Positions 55,219 through 64,000 of a stretch of 64,000 nt of DNA are shown piece after piece (within the stretch, counting starts at the first letter, position 1; each line of letters starts with the position of its first letter). Both the position numbers and the translations under genes were made by a program. Source of the DNA: Cellvibrio sp. KY-GH-1 (GTDB lineage Bacteria > Pseudomonadota > Gammaproteobacteria > Pseudomonadales > Cellvibrionaceae); the NCBI RefSeq assembly GCF_008806975.1, contig NZ_CP031728.1:620001-684000 (forward strand). Reading direction: 5' to 3'. The notes under the pieces were generated by a model. That model saw only the letters and a list, made by a program, of their open reading frames with translations. It did no database searches and was not told where the DNA came from.

Positions 55219-56091
55219 TTGCTGTGCAATTCAAGTTTCTTGTTTGCAGAGCAGTTGCAGTTACAGCCTTACCACAACGCGCACACAATGTTTGAAACAC
55301 ATGGGCAAGCCGATGAATATATTCTTGCCTTGGGTAGCCATAAAAAAGTGTCTGGTTCATGGCGATTGGATCGGCAGCAGCGTTTAAGTGGAGCTTTGGA
55401 CAGGTACACTCTGGAGTTACCCGAGGGGCATAGTGCTGAAAACGGTTTTGATTTTTATTTGGATCAACTGCAAAACTTTAATTTTCGCGAATTGTTTCAC
55501 TGCAAGAGCCGCGATTGCGGTACCAGTAACTCCTGGGCAAACAATCATTTTAAAATTTTACAGCTTTATGGGTTAGACCAGTTTCAGTTTTATGGTGCTT
55601 ACGAAATTACCACAGCGGACAGTAAGCCATACTATGTGTCTCTATATGCGGTGCAGCGAGGTAATAAGCGCGTTTACCTACAGGTCGATGTGTTGCATAT
55701 CGATAAAATTATTGAGTTGGGAATAGCCTCTAGTCCCGAGTCAATAATTAAGACCATAGTGACGAGCGGTTACTATGTGTTCCCAGATTTGGTGGCCCAA
55801 GATACTCAGGGCAATACTCGAATTCAAATTAGGACCGCGCATTTACAAACTTTAATTGACGTGCTCGCGCAAAAGGCGAATTGGAACATTGCATTGGTTG
55901 GTCATGATTACTCGGCGGTTGCAACTGCGCAGCAACAAAAAGAATCGCTAGCTTATGCTGAACAGCTTAAAGCTGCACTGGTGGAAAACGGTGTTGCAGC
56001 GAAAAGAGTGAGTACGTACGGCATAGGCGGTTTGGCACCGGCTGGGCGTGGAGACAGAGAAGCGCGAGTGGAAGTGGTATTGCAAAATTAG
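55219..56091 (+). CDS. DUF4892 family protein with OmpA-like C-terminus, possible frameshift at start
   Basis: A 290-residue frame. The N-terminal region reads Phe-Leu-Leu-Cys-Asn-Ser-Ser-Phe-Leu-Phe-Ala-Glu, the second half of a signal peptide. A DUF4892-like domain (about 30-200) follows, then an OmpA-like domain with Ile-Ala-Leu-Val-Gly-His-Asp-Tyr-Ser and a terminal Gly-Arg-Gly-Asp-Arg-Glu-Ala-Arg-Val-Glu. The natural start is probably ATG 55166, which encodes Met-Asn-Lys-Lys-Arg and is separated by the G8 tract; one more G restores the frame. So the gene is either phase variable, or this is a sequencing slip. As drawn, the start inside the signal peptide has no good ribosome site. It would act in the periplasm, anchored to peptidoglycan. 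Confidence 0.75.
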   Translation: MLCNSSFLFAEQLQLQPYHNAHTMFETHGQADEYILALGSHKKVSGSWRLDRQQRLSGALDRYTLELPEGHSAENGFDFYLDQLQNFNFRELFHCKSRDCGTSNSWANNHFKILQLYGLDQFQFYGAYEITTADSKPYYVSLYAVQRGNKRVYLQVDVLHIDKIIELGIASSPESIIKTIVTSGYYVFPDLVAQDTQGNTRIQIRTAHLQTLIDVLAQKANWNIALVGHDYSAVATAQQQKESLAYAEQLKAALVENGVAAKRVSTYGIGGLAPAGRGDREARVEVVLQN

Positions 56092-56172
56092 ACGCGTTAT
56101 CTTGCAGCGGCAGCGCCAATAATAAACCGCTTCTGACGTTAAGCAGCTTATTACTGGTTGCCTTTTTAGCTT

Positions 56173-56712
56173 TTATCTCAATAACGACAAAAACTCATTG
56201 CGCGTCGCTTGATTGGTGCGAAAGCTGCCGAGCATGGCGGAGGTTTTCATTGAGGAATTTTGTTTTTCAACACCGCGCATCATCATACACATGTGCTTGG
56301 CTTCAATGATGACCCCAACCCCTGATGCGCCGGTAATTTCCTGCACGCTTTCCGCAATTTGTACAGTTAGCTGTTCCTGGATTTGAAGGCGGCGTGCGAA
56401 CATATCCACAATGCGGGCGATTTTTGAAAGACCCAGCACTTTGCCGGTTGGAATGTAAGCGACGTGTGCTTTCCCGATAAATGGCAGCAGGTGATGTTCG
56501 CAGAGTGAGTAAAGCTCGATATCCTTTACCATAATCATCTCTTCCGAATCGGAAGGAAACAGCGCGCCGTTTACAACTTCGTCCAGGGTTTGGTTATAGC
56601 CGCGGGTTAAAAACTGGAACGCCTTTGCGGCGCGGTCTGGTGTGTCGAGCAAGCCGGGCCGGTTAAGGTCTTCACCGATACTGGCAATAATGCTCGCAAA
56701 ATGGTCTCTCAT
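56173..56712 (-). CDS. folE: GTP cyclohydrolase I FolE
   Basis: A 179-residue FolE making dihydroneopterin triphosphate for folate. Zinc ligands Cys71, His74 (Cys-Glu-His-His) and Cys142 are present, with Ile-Glu-Ala-Lys-His-Met-Cys-Met and a C-terminal Arg-Asn-Glu-Phe-Leu. It stands alone, convergent with the DUF4892 gene. Confidence 0.95.
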   Translation of the reverse strand: MRDHFASIIASIGEDLNRPGLLDTPDRAAKAFQFLTRGYNQTLDEVVNGALFPSDSEEMIMVKDIELYSLCEHHLLPFIGKAHVAYIPTGKVLGLSKIARIVDMFARRLQIQEQLTVQIAESVQEITGASGVGVIIEAKHMCMMMRGVEKQNSSMKTSAMLGSFRTNQATRNEFLSLLR

Positions 56713-56866
56713 GGGCTTTCTTCTCTATAAATGGTCTAGCCTGGCGCTCCGCCAGCGGTTACTTGCGTACAGTTTACCGCGTTAGTTGCTTATCACGAAA
56801 ACTTAAATCCTGAATCCTTGAGTAATTGGGTAGAATAGCGACCTTTTTATGGCGGTGGATACCATC

Positions 56867-57796
56867 ATGAGCAATTCTTCACCAGATTTCGCCGGTGCTG
56901 TGGCAGAACTGCAGACCTTGCGTGACTTTTTTCGTTGGGGGGCCAGCGAGTTTATTGCTGCCGGGCTTTTTTATGGGCACGGAACTGATAATCCTTGGGA
57001 TGAATCTGAGCAGCTGGTGTTACACGCCGTTCATATTGACCCGCCCCTGGCAGATGAATGGTTGGATGCACGATTGACTCGAATGGAGCGAGAGCGTGTA
57101 GTCGCAAATATTCGGCGCCGGATTGAAGAGCGAATTCCCGCCGCTTACATCACTGGTCAGGCCTGGTTTGCTAGCTTGCCGTTCGTGGTAGATGAACGGG
57201 TGTTGGTGCCGCGTTCGCCCATCGCTGAATTAATTGAACAACGGTTTGCTCCTTGGTTAAGTGCTGAGCCATTGCAGATTCTTGATCTTTGTACGGGGAG
57301 TGGATGTATTGGTATCGCCTGCGCGTTTGCGTTCCCTGATGCAGAGGTTCAGTTGAGTGATATCTCATTTGAAGCCTTGGCGGTTGCCGAGGAAAATATC
57401 CAGCGACACGGTATCAGCGAGCGCGTGTTCGCGCTCCAGTCGGATTTGTTTGAGAACCTGCACGGACAAAGGTTTGATCTAATCGTATCAAACCCACCGT
57501 ATGTGGATGCTGAGGATATGGCCAGCTTGCCGCTTGAGTATCATGCAGAACCTGAGCTGGGTTTGGCATCCGGTGAGGATGGGTTGGATTTCACGCGCCG
57601 GTTATTGGTTGAGGCTTTGGATCATCTAACGGAAAGCGGCCTGCTGGTGGTTGAAGTTGGAAACTCCTGGCCAGCGTTGGAAGACGCTTACCCGGAAATA
57701 CCTTTTGCCTGGGTTGAGTTTGTGCGAGGCGGACACGGTGTTTTTGTGTTGAACGCGGCAGATTTACGCAGGGCGCGGGAGCTGGGTGTTATCTAA
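56867..57796 (+). CDS. prmB: Ribosomal protein L3 glutamine methyltransferase PrmB
   Basis: About 309 residues; the ATG at 56867 has GGTGGA upstream, so I prefer it over 56849. The N-terminal helical domain is followed by a methyltransferase with Asp-Leu-Cys-Thr-Gly-Ser-Gly and the catalytic Asn-Pro-Pro-Tyr. The [10 protein letters not shown] segment and length fit PrmB rather than PrmC. It methylates a glutamine of ribosomal protein L3; aroC follows as in many gammaproteobacteria. Confidence 0.9.
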   Translation: MSNSSPDFAGAVAELQTLRDFFRWGASEFIAAGLFYGHGTDNPWDESEQLVLHAVHIDPPLADEWLDARLTRMERERVVANIRRRIEERIPAAYITGQAWFASLPFVVDERVLVPRSPIAELIEQRFAPWLSAEPLQILDLCTGSGCIGIACAFAFPDAEVQLSDISFEALAVAEENIQRHGISERVFALQSDLFENLHGQRFDLIVSNPPYVDAEDMASLPLEYHAEPELGLASGEDGLDFTRRLLVEALDHLTESGLLVVEVGNSWPALEDAYPEIPFAWVEFVRGGHGVFVLNAADLRRARELGVI

Positions 57797-57878
57797 CCTG
57801 TGCGTAGGCAAACTAACTCACGTATAATTTGCTTACACTTTTTGTCCACTTTATTGACTTGTCTGGTGTTGGATTCTT

Positions 57879-58979
57879 ATGTCTGGAAATACCTACGGAA
57901 AATTATTTACGGTTACTACTTTTGGCGAAAGCCATGGTCTGGCACTGGGTGCTATTGTGGATGGTTGCCCACCAGGGTTGGAATTAACCGAGGCCGATAT
58001 CCAGATTGATCTGGATCGCCGTAAGCCGGGTACTTCGCGCTTTACCACGCAGCGTCGCGAAGAGGATTTGGTAAAGATTTTATCGGGTGTGTTTGAAGGA
58101 AAAACCACTGGAACTCCAATTGGAATGGTGATTGAGAATACCGATCAGCGCTCCAAGGATTATTCCAATATTAAAGATCAATTCCGTCCGGCTCATGCGG
58201 ATTACACCTACATGCAAAAATACGGGGTGCGTGATTATCGTGGTGGTGGCCGTTCATCGGCACGTGAGACAGCGATGCGTGTTGCGGCAGGTTCTATTGC
58301 AAAAAAATATCTGAAGGATTTTCACGGGATCGAAGTGCGCGGCTATTTATCGCAGCTGGGGCCAATCAAAATTGACACCGTGGATTGGGATCAGGTTGAT
58401 CAAAACCCTTTCTTCTGTCCCGATGCGAGCAAAGTGCCTGAGATGGAAGAGTTTATGAAAGCGCTTAATAAAGAAGGTGATTCAATTGGTGCGAAAATTA
58501 CCGTGGTTGCTACCAATGTGCCACCGGGGTTAGGGGAGCCGATATTTGATCGACTCGACGCTGAAATTGCGCACGCGTTGATGAGTATTAATGCGGTAAA
58601 AGGCGTGGAGATTGGTGAAGGGTTTGCCGTTGTTGAGCAACGTGGTAGTAAGCATCGCGATGAAATGACGCCGGAAGGATTTTTGTCCAATAATGCAGGC
58701 GGGATTTTGGGTGGCATTTCTTCTGGTCAGGATATTATCGCCAATATCGCGTTAAAACCGACGTCAAGTCTGCATATTCCTGGACGCAGTGTGGATGTAC
58801 ATGGTAATCCTGTCGAAGTCATTACCAAAGGTCGTCACGACCCCTGTGTTGGAATCCGTGCAACACCTATCGCTGAAGCTATGCTGGCATTGGTGTTGAT
58901 GGATCACCTGTTGCGTCATCGCGGGCAAAACGGCGCGGTTAAACATTCTGTGCCGGTGATTCCTGCCAGCGTGAAATAA
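57879..58979 (+). CDS. aroC: Chorismate synthase AroC
   Basis: A 366-residue last enzyme of the shikimate pathway. Signatures Gly-Glu-Ser-His-Gly near the start, [15 protein letters not shown]-type segment and Arg-His-Asp-Pro-Cys. It uses reduced FMN. Confidence 0.97.
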   Translation: MSGNTYGKLFTVTTFGESHGLALGAIVDGCPPGLELTEADIQIDLDRRKPGTSRFTTQRREEDLVKILSGVFEGKTTGTPIGMVIENTDQRSKDYSNIKDQFRPAHADYTYMQKYGVRDYRGGGRSSARETAMRVAAGSIAKKYLKDFHGIEVRGYLSQLGPIKIDTVDWDQVDQNPFFCPDASKVPEMEEFMKALNKEGDSIGAKITVVATNVPPGLGEPIFDRLDAEIAHALMSINAVKGVEIGEGFAVVEQRGSKHRDEMTPEGFLSNNAGGILGGISSGQDIIANIALKPTSSLHIPGRSVDVHGNPVEVITKGRHDPCVGIRATPIAEAMLALVLMDHLLRHRGQNGAVKHSVPVIPASVK

Positions 58980-59047
58980 CGTTTTACCAGTCTGATGATA
59001 AGGCTATCGTCAGACTGTATTCCTTCTCCTTTCCAGCGTTCCTTTTT

Positions 59048-60223
59048 ATGTCCCTGCCTGCCGCGCAAGTTCCTGTTCCCTATTGGCGTCTTTCCGGATT
59101 TTACTTTTTTTATTTTGCCGTCGTTGGAACCTTAATTCCCTATTGGGGTGTTTATCTAAAATCTCTTGGCTATTCATCCCAGGGCGTGGGAATCATCAGT
59201 GCGATTATTTTGGCTACTCGAATCCTTGCGCCCAATTTTTGGGGTTGGCTTGCCGATCGCACCCGAGAGCGGTTGAAAATTATTCGTTACGGTAGCTTTC
59301 TTGCTGCCATTGTTTTTGCTGGTGTGCTGCTTGATCAACGCTATTGGTGGCTGGTGTTGGTGGTGAGTTGCTATACCTTTTTTTGGCACGCAGTGTTGCC
59401 GCAGTTTGAAGTCATTACTCTGGGTTATCTTGCCGGGAATTACCATAAATACAGTCAGATCCGACTGTGGGGATCTTTGGGTTTTATGGCGGCGGTAATC
59501 GGTTTGGGGTTGGTGTTTGATGTATTGCCAATAAAATTTTTGCCGCTATTTATCTTGAGCTTTTTAATTCTTATCTGGCTTTCCAGCTTAAGTTTGCAAG
59601 ATAAGAGTGGCAATAAAAATATCGAAAGCACGAGCGGATTTTTATCTATTGTTACCCAGCCGGTTATGTTATGTTTTTTGGTGTCCAGTTTTTTGTTGCA
59701 GTTAAGTCACGGTCCGTATTACACATTTTACACCTTGTATTTGGTGGAAAATCACGGCTATAGCAGCATTTCCACCGGGTTGCTATGGGCTTTGGGTGTA
59801 CTGGCAGAGGTAGTGATTTTTATCGTTATGCCGCAAATCTTGCGAAATTATAGTTTGCGTAAGTTATTCCTATTCGCTTTATTATTGACCGGTTTCCGTT
59901 GGGTTTTAATAGGCTTTTGCGCTAGTTCATTAATGGTTTTGTTGTTTGCTCAGCTGCTACATGCCAGTAGTTTTGGGGTTGCACACTCGGTTTCCATTGA
60001 GTTGGTGAGAAATTATTTCAAAGGAGGTCATCAGGGGCAGGGGCAGGCGCTGTACAGTTCCTTTAGTTTTGGTGCCGGCGGCGCTGCCGGCGCATTGATT
60101 GGCGGCCTGTTATGGGACTATAGTGCGCCTTTAACATTCTTATTATCCTCAGTTGCCGCGTTGCTGGCTTTTGCGTTCTGTTATCGCTGGTTGCATCCCG
60201 TCGTTGTAAACGAGGCTGGTTAA
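59048..60223 (+). CDS. MFS transporter (HcaT/LacY-like)
   Basis: A 391-residue protein with 12 membrane segments. It starts with Phe-Tyr-Phe-Phe-Tyr-Phe-Ala-Val-Val-Gly-Thr and Pro-Tyr-Trp-Gly-Val-Tyr-Leu, as in the MFS_1_like group of E. coli HcaT (3-phenylpropionate). Loop segment Trp-Gly-Trp-Leu-Ala-Asp-Arg. Substrate unknown. The next gene starts two bases after its stop. Confidence 0.85.
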   Translation: MSLPAAQVPVPYWRLSGFYFFYFAVVGTLIPYWGVYLKSLGYSSQGVGIISAIILATRILAPNFWGWLADRTRERLKIIRYGSFLAAIVFAGVLLDQRYWWLVLVVSCYTFFWHAVLPQFEVITLGYLAGNYHKYSQIRLWGSLGFMAAVIGLGLVFDVLPIKFLPLFILSFLILIWLSSLSLQDKSGNKNIESTSGFLSIVTQPVMLCFLVSSFLLQLSHGPYYTFYTLYLVENHGYSSISTGLLWALGVLAEVVIFIVMPQILRNYSLRKLFLFALLLTGFRWVLIGFCASSLMVLLFAQLLHASSFGVAHSVSIELVRNYFKGGHQGQGQALYSSFSFGAGGAAGALIGGLLWDYSAPLTFLLSSVAALLAFAFCYRWLHPVVVNEAG

Positions 60224-60224
60224 T

Positions 60225-60995
60225 ATGGAAAACCTTAGAGTTTCGCTGGTCCAGCAAGTCATTGTTCCTAATGATCCGCAATCGAATTTGGATCATTACA
60301 ACAATGTTTTGGATAAAATCTCTGCCACTGACTTAATTGTACTGCCTGAAGTATTCACCACGGGTTTTTGTTCCAGTGCGCGCAATTATGCAGAGGCTGT
60401 GGATGGGCGTGCTTATCAATGGATGCAAACACAAGCTGCAAAACATAACGCAGTTGTGACTGGCAGTTTGGTAGTGAAACAAGGTGATACCTATTTTAAT
60501 CGCCTCGTATGGATGCGCCCTGATGGCATTTATGCAGAATACGATAAGCGCCATTTATTTCGTATGGCGGGGGAGCACACACGTTATGCGATGGGGACGG
60601 ATCGCATTCTGGTTGACCTTAAGGGATGGCGAATTCTGCCGCTGATTTGTTATGACCTGCGCTTTCCTGTATGGAGTCGCAATCGCAATGATTATGATCT
60701 TGCTATTTATGTCGCCAATTGGCCTAGCGCGCGGGCATTACATTGGAATCGCCTGTTGCAAGCGCGCGCCATCGAAAACCTGAGTTATGTTATTGGTGTT
60801 AATCGTGTTGGTATGGATGAGGCAGGGCAGCACTATGTGGGCGACTCTTCTGTCTACGGTCCTGCCGGTGAGTTAATCGCGGCGAGTCAAGAACCGGAAA
60901 TAATTTCTACCGAGCTTTATGCAGATCGTTTGCACGAGTACCGGGAAAAATTTCCTGCTAATCTCGATATGGACAAATTTGAATTGCTGCCTTGA
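60225..60995 (+). CDS. Carbon-nitrogen hydrolase, YafV/omega-amidase type
   Basis: A 256-residue nitrilase-superfamily enzyme with the full catalytic triad Glu42 (Leu-Pro-Glu-Val-Phe), Lys108 (Tyr-Asp-Lys-Arg-His-Leu) and Cys142 (Ile-Cys-Tyr-Asp-Leu-Arg-Phe-Pro). The Trp-Ser-Arg-Asn segment fits YafV-type omega-amidases, which deaminate 2-oxoglutaramate-like compounds. Coupled to the MFS gene. Confidence 0.88.
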   Translation: MENLRVSLVQQVIVPNDPQSNLDHYNNVLDKISATDLIVLPEVFTTGFCSSARNYAEAVDGRAYQWMQTQAAKHNAVVTGSLVVKQGDTYFNRLVWMRPDGIYAEYDKRHLFRMAGEHTRYAMGTDRILVDLKGWRILPLICYDLRFPVWSRNRNDYDLAIYVANWPSARALHWNRLLQARAIENLSYVIGVNRVGMDEAGQHYVGDSSVYGPAGELIAASQEPEIISTELYADRLHEYREKFPANLDMDKFELLP

Positions 60996-61028
60996 TCAGC
61001 AACAGTAACTGCATCATCCGGAGAACTG

Positions 61029-61940
61029 TTGAAAATGCCTAAAGGTTTTGGTGATAAATTAGTTATAGCGATTTCTTCGCGTGCGTTATTCAATCTGGAT
61101 GCCAGTCATCAGGTGTATGTCAAAGATGGTTTAGCGGCTTACGCGCAGTACCAGATAGATCATGAGGATGAAATTCTTGAGCCCGGCGATGCTTTTCCGA
61201 TGGTGAAAAAGCTCTTGCGCTTGAATGAGCGCTTGGGCGGTGAACCGCGAGTGGAAGTCATTTTACTTTCACGCAATAGCGCTGATACTGGGTTGCGCGT
61301 TTTTAATTCCATTGAGCATTACGGATTAAAAATCAGCCGCGCTGCATTCTGCGGCGGCACATCGCCGTATCGTTATGCGTCGGCGTTTGGCTGCCATCTA
61401 TTTCTCTCAACCGAGGCAGATGATGTAAAGCAGGCATTGGATCACGGCATGGCAGCAGCGACCTTGATTGCATCGAATAGTCAGATTGAAAATGAAGATG
61501 AATTGCGTTTTGCATTTGATGGAGATGCCGTGCTTTTTTCTGATGAGGCTGAGCGTGTCTTTAAAACTCAGGGTTTATCGGCATTTACGGAAAGTGAAAA
61601 GGCGTCCGCCAAAGAGCCATTGAGTGGTGGGCCGTTCAAACAGTTTTTATCGGCGTTGCACGGTTTGCAGGCTGAGTTTGGTGAAAGTTGCCCGATTCGC
61701 ACTGCGTTGGTGACGGCGCGGTCTGCGCCCGCACATGAGCGAGTTATCCGCACATTGCGCGCTTGGAATATTCGGATTGATGAATCCTTGTTTCTCGGTG
61801 GTTTGTCCAAGGGAACGTTTCTTAAAGCTTATGGGGCGGATGTATTTTTTGATGATCAAAAGATGCATTGCGAGTCCGCCGCTGAGCATGTGCCCACGGG
61901 ACATGTGCCCCATGGTATCGCGAATCATCAACCATCCTGA
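61029..61940 (+). CDS. 5'-nucleotidase
   Basis: A 303-residue protein of the PF06189 5'-nucleotidase family: Val-Ile-Ala-Ile-Ser-Ser-Arg-Ala-Leu-Phe-Asn, Leu-Leu-Ser-Arg-Asn-Ser, Phe-Cys-Gly-Gly, and Phe-Phe-Asp-Asp-Gln. The start shown is TTG, seven bases after GGAG; the ATG two codons later is possible. Acts on nucleoside monophosphates in the cytoplasm. Confidence 0.85.
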   Translation: MKMPKGFGDKLVIAISSRALFNLDASHQVYVKDGLAAYAQYQIDHEDEILEPGDAFPMVKKLLRLNERLGGEPRVEVILLSRNSADTGLRVFNSIEHYGLKISRAAFCGGTSPYRYASAFGCHLFLSTEADDVKQALDHGMAAATLIASNSQIENEDELRFAFDGDAVLFSDEAERVFKTQGLSAFTESEKASAKEPLSGGPFKQFLSALHGLQAEFGESCPIRTALVTARSAPAHERVIRTLRAWNIRIDESLFLGGLSKGTFLKAYGADVFFDDQKMHCESAAEHVPTGHVPHGIANHQPS

Positions 61941-62138
61941 TCTCCCGGAGTAATGACTTATATACTCAACCAGGGGTCCTTTTAGGGTGTTTTTCACTAT
62001 TTTCGTCATATTCCTTCGTCAAAAACTTTGAATTTCCGGGATATAGTCTAAAGTTGTAACAAGAGCAGCCTGTAGCACAATTAATAATTGCTAGGCATAA
62101 GCTCCTGTTTTGTTCTATTCTCATTATGAATAATCTAA

Positions 62139-63206
<1,068 letters not shown>

Positions 63207-63230
63207 CCTTTCCAAAGGTAATGTTGTTTT

Positions 63231-63261
63231 GAAAAAGCCGGGCAAATCGCCCGGCTTTTTC
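63231..63261 (+). terminator. Terminator after cysB
   Basis: GAAAAAGCCGGGC/GCCCGGCTTTTTC with a short loop. Confidence 0.88.
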
Positions 63262-63347
63262 ATTTTAATCAATAGGTTAAAAAGCTTGCTTAAAGTGATC
63301 CTAATCATATTTACCAGAATTAAGTAAATCTCGAAACTTTTAAAACT

Positions 63348-63371
63348 TATACAAAAATATTGCAATGTATA
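63348..63371. promoter_or_regulatory. LitR/PplR-type operator box 1
   Basis: TATACA-N12-TGTATA, fitting the T(G/A)TACA-N12-TGTA(C/T)A pattern I recall for the B12-dependent photoreceptor repressor LitR in Pseudomonas. It lies 51 bases before the start of the DUF523/DUF1722 gene. Confidence 0.6.
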
Positions 63372-63388
63372 GGTTTTGAGTTTATACC

Positions 63389-63412
63389 TATACAAAGATT
63401 CTAATTTGTATA
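63389..63412. promoter_or_regulatory. LitR/PplR-type operator box 2
   Basis: TATACA-N12-TGTATA again, inside a longer perfect palindrome ACCTATACAAA-N8-TTTGTATAGGT (63386-63415). The centre is 41 bases from box 1, and the right end is nine bases before the ATG, a position suited to repression. Confidence 0.65.
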
Positions 63413-63421
63413 GGTTTTTCT

Positions 63422-64000
63422 ATGCGCAAGATTCCGATCGGTGTTAGTCAGTGTCTGCTTGGTGAAAAAGTGCGCTATGACGGTGGTCATAAACGTAATC
63501 GCTTTTTGGTAGAGGATCTGGCGGAGGTGGTCGATTTTCGCCCGGTATGTCCTGAAGTGGCTATAGGCTTGGGGATTCCTCGAAAGCCTATACGGCTCGT
63601 AATTAATGGTGGGGACACGCGGGTACTCGGAATTGAAAATCCCGATCAGGATGTGACCGACGCTTTGGTTGCCCAAGCTGAAGCTGCCGTCCAACAAATG
63701 CCTGATATCTGCGGTTATGTTTTTATTCAAAACTCTCCGAGCTGTGGTGTCTTTGGTGTTAAACGCTACCTTCCTAACGGCTACTCAATTGATCGCGACG
63801 GTCGTGGCGCCTACGCGAAGCGTTTTATGGAGTTAATGCCCTTGTTACCGGTTGAGGAAGCTGGACGCTTGAATGATGCCGGGTTGCGAGACAATTTTTT
63901 AACCCGTGTCTTTGCCTACCATGATTTCAAAACCCGTATCCTGCCTGCTCCAACGGCCAAAAAGCTGATCGACTTTTACTCGCGGTACAAATATCAAGTG
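63422..64000 (+). CDS. DUF523/DUF1722 family protein, N-terminal part
   Basis: The frame from ATG 63422 runs to the window edge (193 codons seen). The N-terminal DUF523 has Ile-Gly-Val-Ser-Gln-Cys-Leu-Leu-Gly, Val-Arg-Tyr-Asp-Gly-Gly-His-Lys, Cys-Pro-Glu-Val and Asn-Ser-Pro-Ser-Cys-Gly. The start of a YbgA/DUF1722 domain appears (Leu-Ile-Asp-Phe-Tyr-Ser-Arg-Tyr-Lys). Such genes often precede photolyase genes and belong to light-induced regulons in pseudomonads. Two LitR-type boxes lie directly upstream. Confidence 0.85.
   Translation, partial: MRKIPIGVSQCLLGEKVRYDGGHKRNRFLVEDLAEVVDFRPVCPEVAIGLGIPRKPIRLVINGGDTRVLGIENPDQDVTDALVAQAEAAVQQMPDICGYVFIQNSPSCGVFGVKRYLPNGYSIDRDGRGAYAKRFMELMPLLPVEEAGRLNDAGLRDNFLTRVFAYHDFKTRILPAPTAKKLIDFYSRYKYQV

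Noticed and set aside
56713..56866. LitR-type operator upstream of folE
   Set aside because: folE can belong to light regulons, but no TATACA-N12-TGTATA pattern is present here.

Overview
The window looks like chromosomal DNA of a Cellvibrio-like gammaproteobacterium. The evidence is a GH86-type agarase with CBM6 modules and poly-serine linkers, a large TonB-dependent receptor next to a flavin-dependent halogenase and SapC, and a Pseudomonas-like core order (fadB-fadA, small protein, sulA, lexA; FleQ; a Pro-Arg-His tRNA cluster). The genus is inferred from protein character, not from a search.

Layout. (1) 1-10.4 kb is a polysaccharide-use locus. A leftward set (TonB receptor, then halogenase, SapC and the start of a lipoprotein gene) is divergent from a 1504-residue secreted agarase/porphyranase-like enzyme, across a 0.5 kb regulatory gap. 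(2) 10.5-20.75 kb is a probable genomic island. It holds a decayed WYL regulator, a DUF5131 (phage Gp37/Gp68-like, three-Cys) gene, two TcmP-type partner genes, a HAD phosphatase, and a leftward operon of three tyrosine recombinases plus a small coiled-coil protein. The island ends inside the 3' end of yjbQ, which is truncated, and the first recombinase starts inside yjbQ. (3) 21-28.3 kb is metabolism: HopJ-like protein, malic enzyme, MmcQ/YjbR, an XRE-cupin regulator, fadB-fadA. (4) 28.4-31.1 kb has the SOS genes sulA and lexA under two LexA boxes, then DUF2845 and SDR genes. (5) 31.2-34.2 kb is a flagellar block, fliS-fliT-fliS2-fleQ, with a FliA-type promoter and a hairpin over the second fliS ribosome-binding site. 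(6) 34.3-42.3 kb has rhlE, a Bcr/CflA-type transporter, a DUF3806-like protein, an FMN glutamate-synthase-like protein, and a polyamine-type binding protein translationally coupled to a diguanylate cyclase. (7) 42.4-51 kb has an acyltransferase, three pseudouridine synthases, an rRNA methyltransferase, ppnP between two identical tRNA-Asn genes, folD, and tRNA-His/Arg/Pro. (8) 51.3-64 kb is housekeeping: flavin reductase, gpsA, DUF4389, sixA, hydrolase, a DUF4892 gene whose signal-peptide region contains an out-of-frame G8 tract, folE, prmB, aroC, MFS, YafV-type amidase, 5'-nucleotidase, cysB, and a DUF523/DUF1722 gene cut by the window end and preceded by two LitR-type operator palindromes.

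The best candidates for something undescribed are the DUF5131-TcmP-TcmP-HAD cargo carried by the recombinase element in yjbQ, and the coupled binding protein-diguanylate cyclase pair. The LitR-type boxes and the G8 tract are the most testable regulatory signals. All functional statements come from reading motifs; no searches were run.
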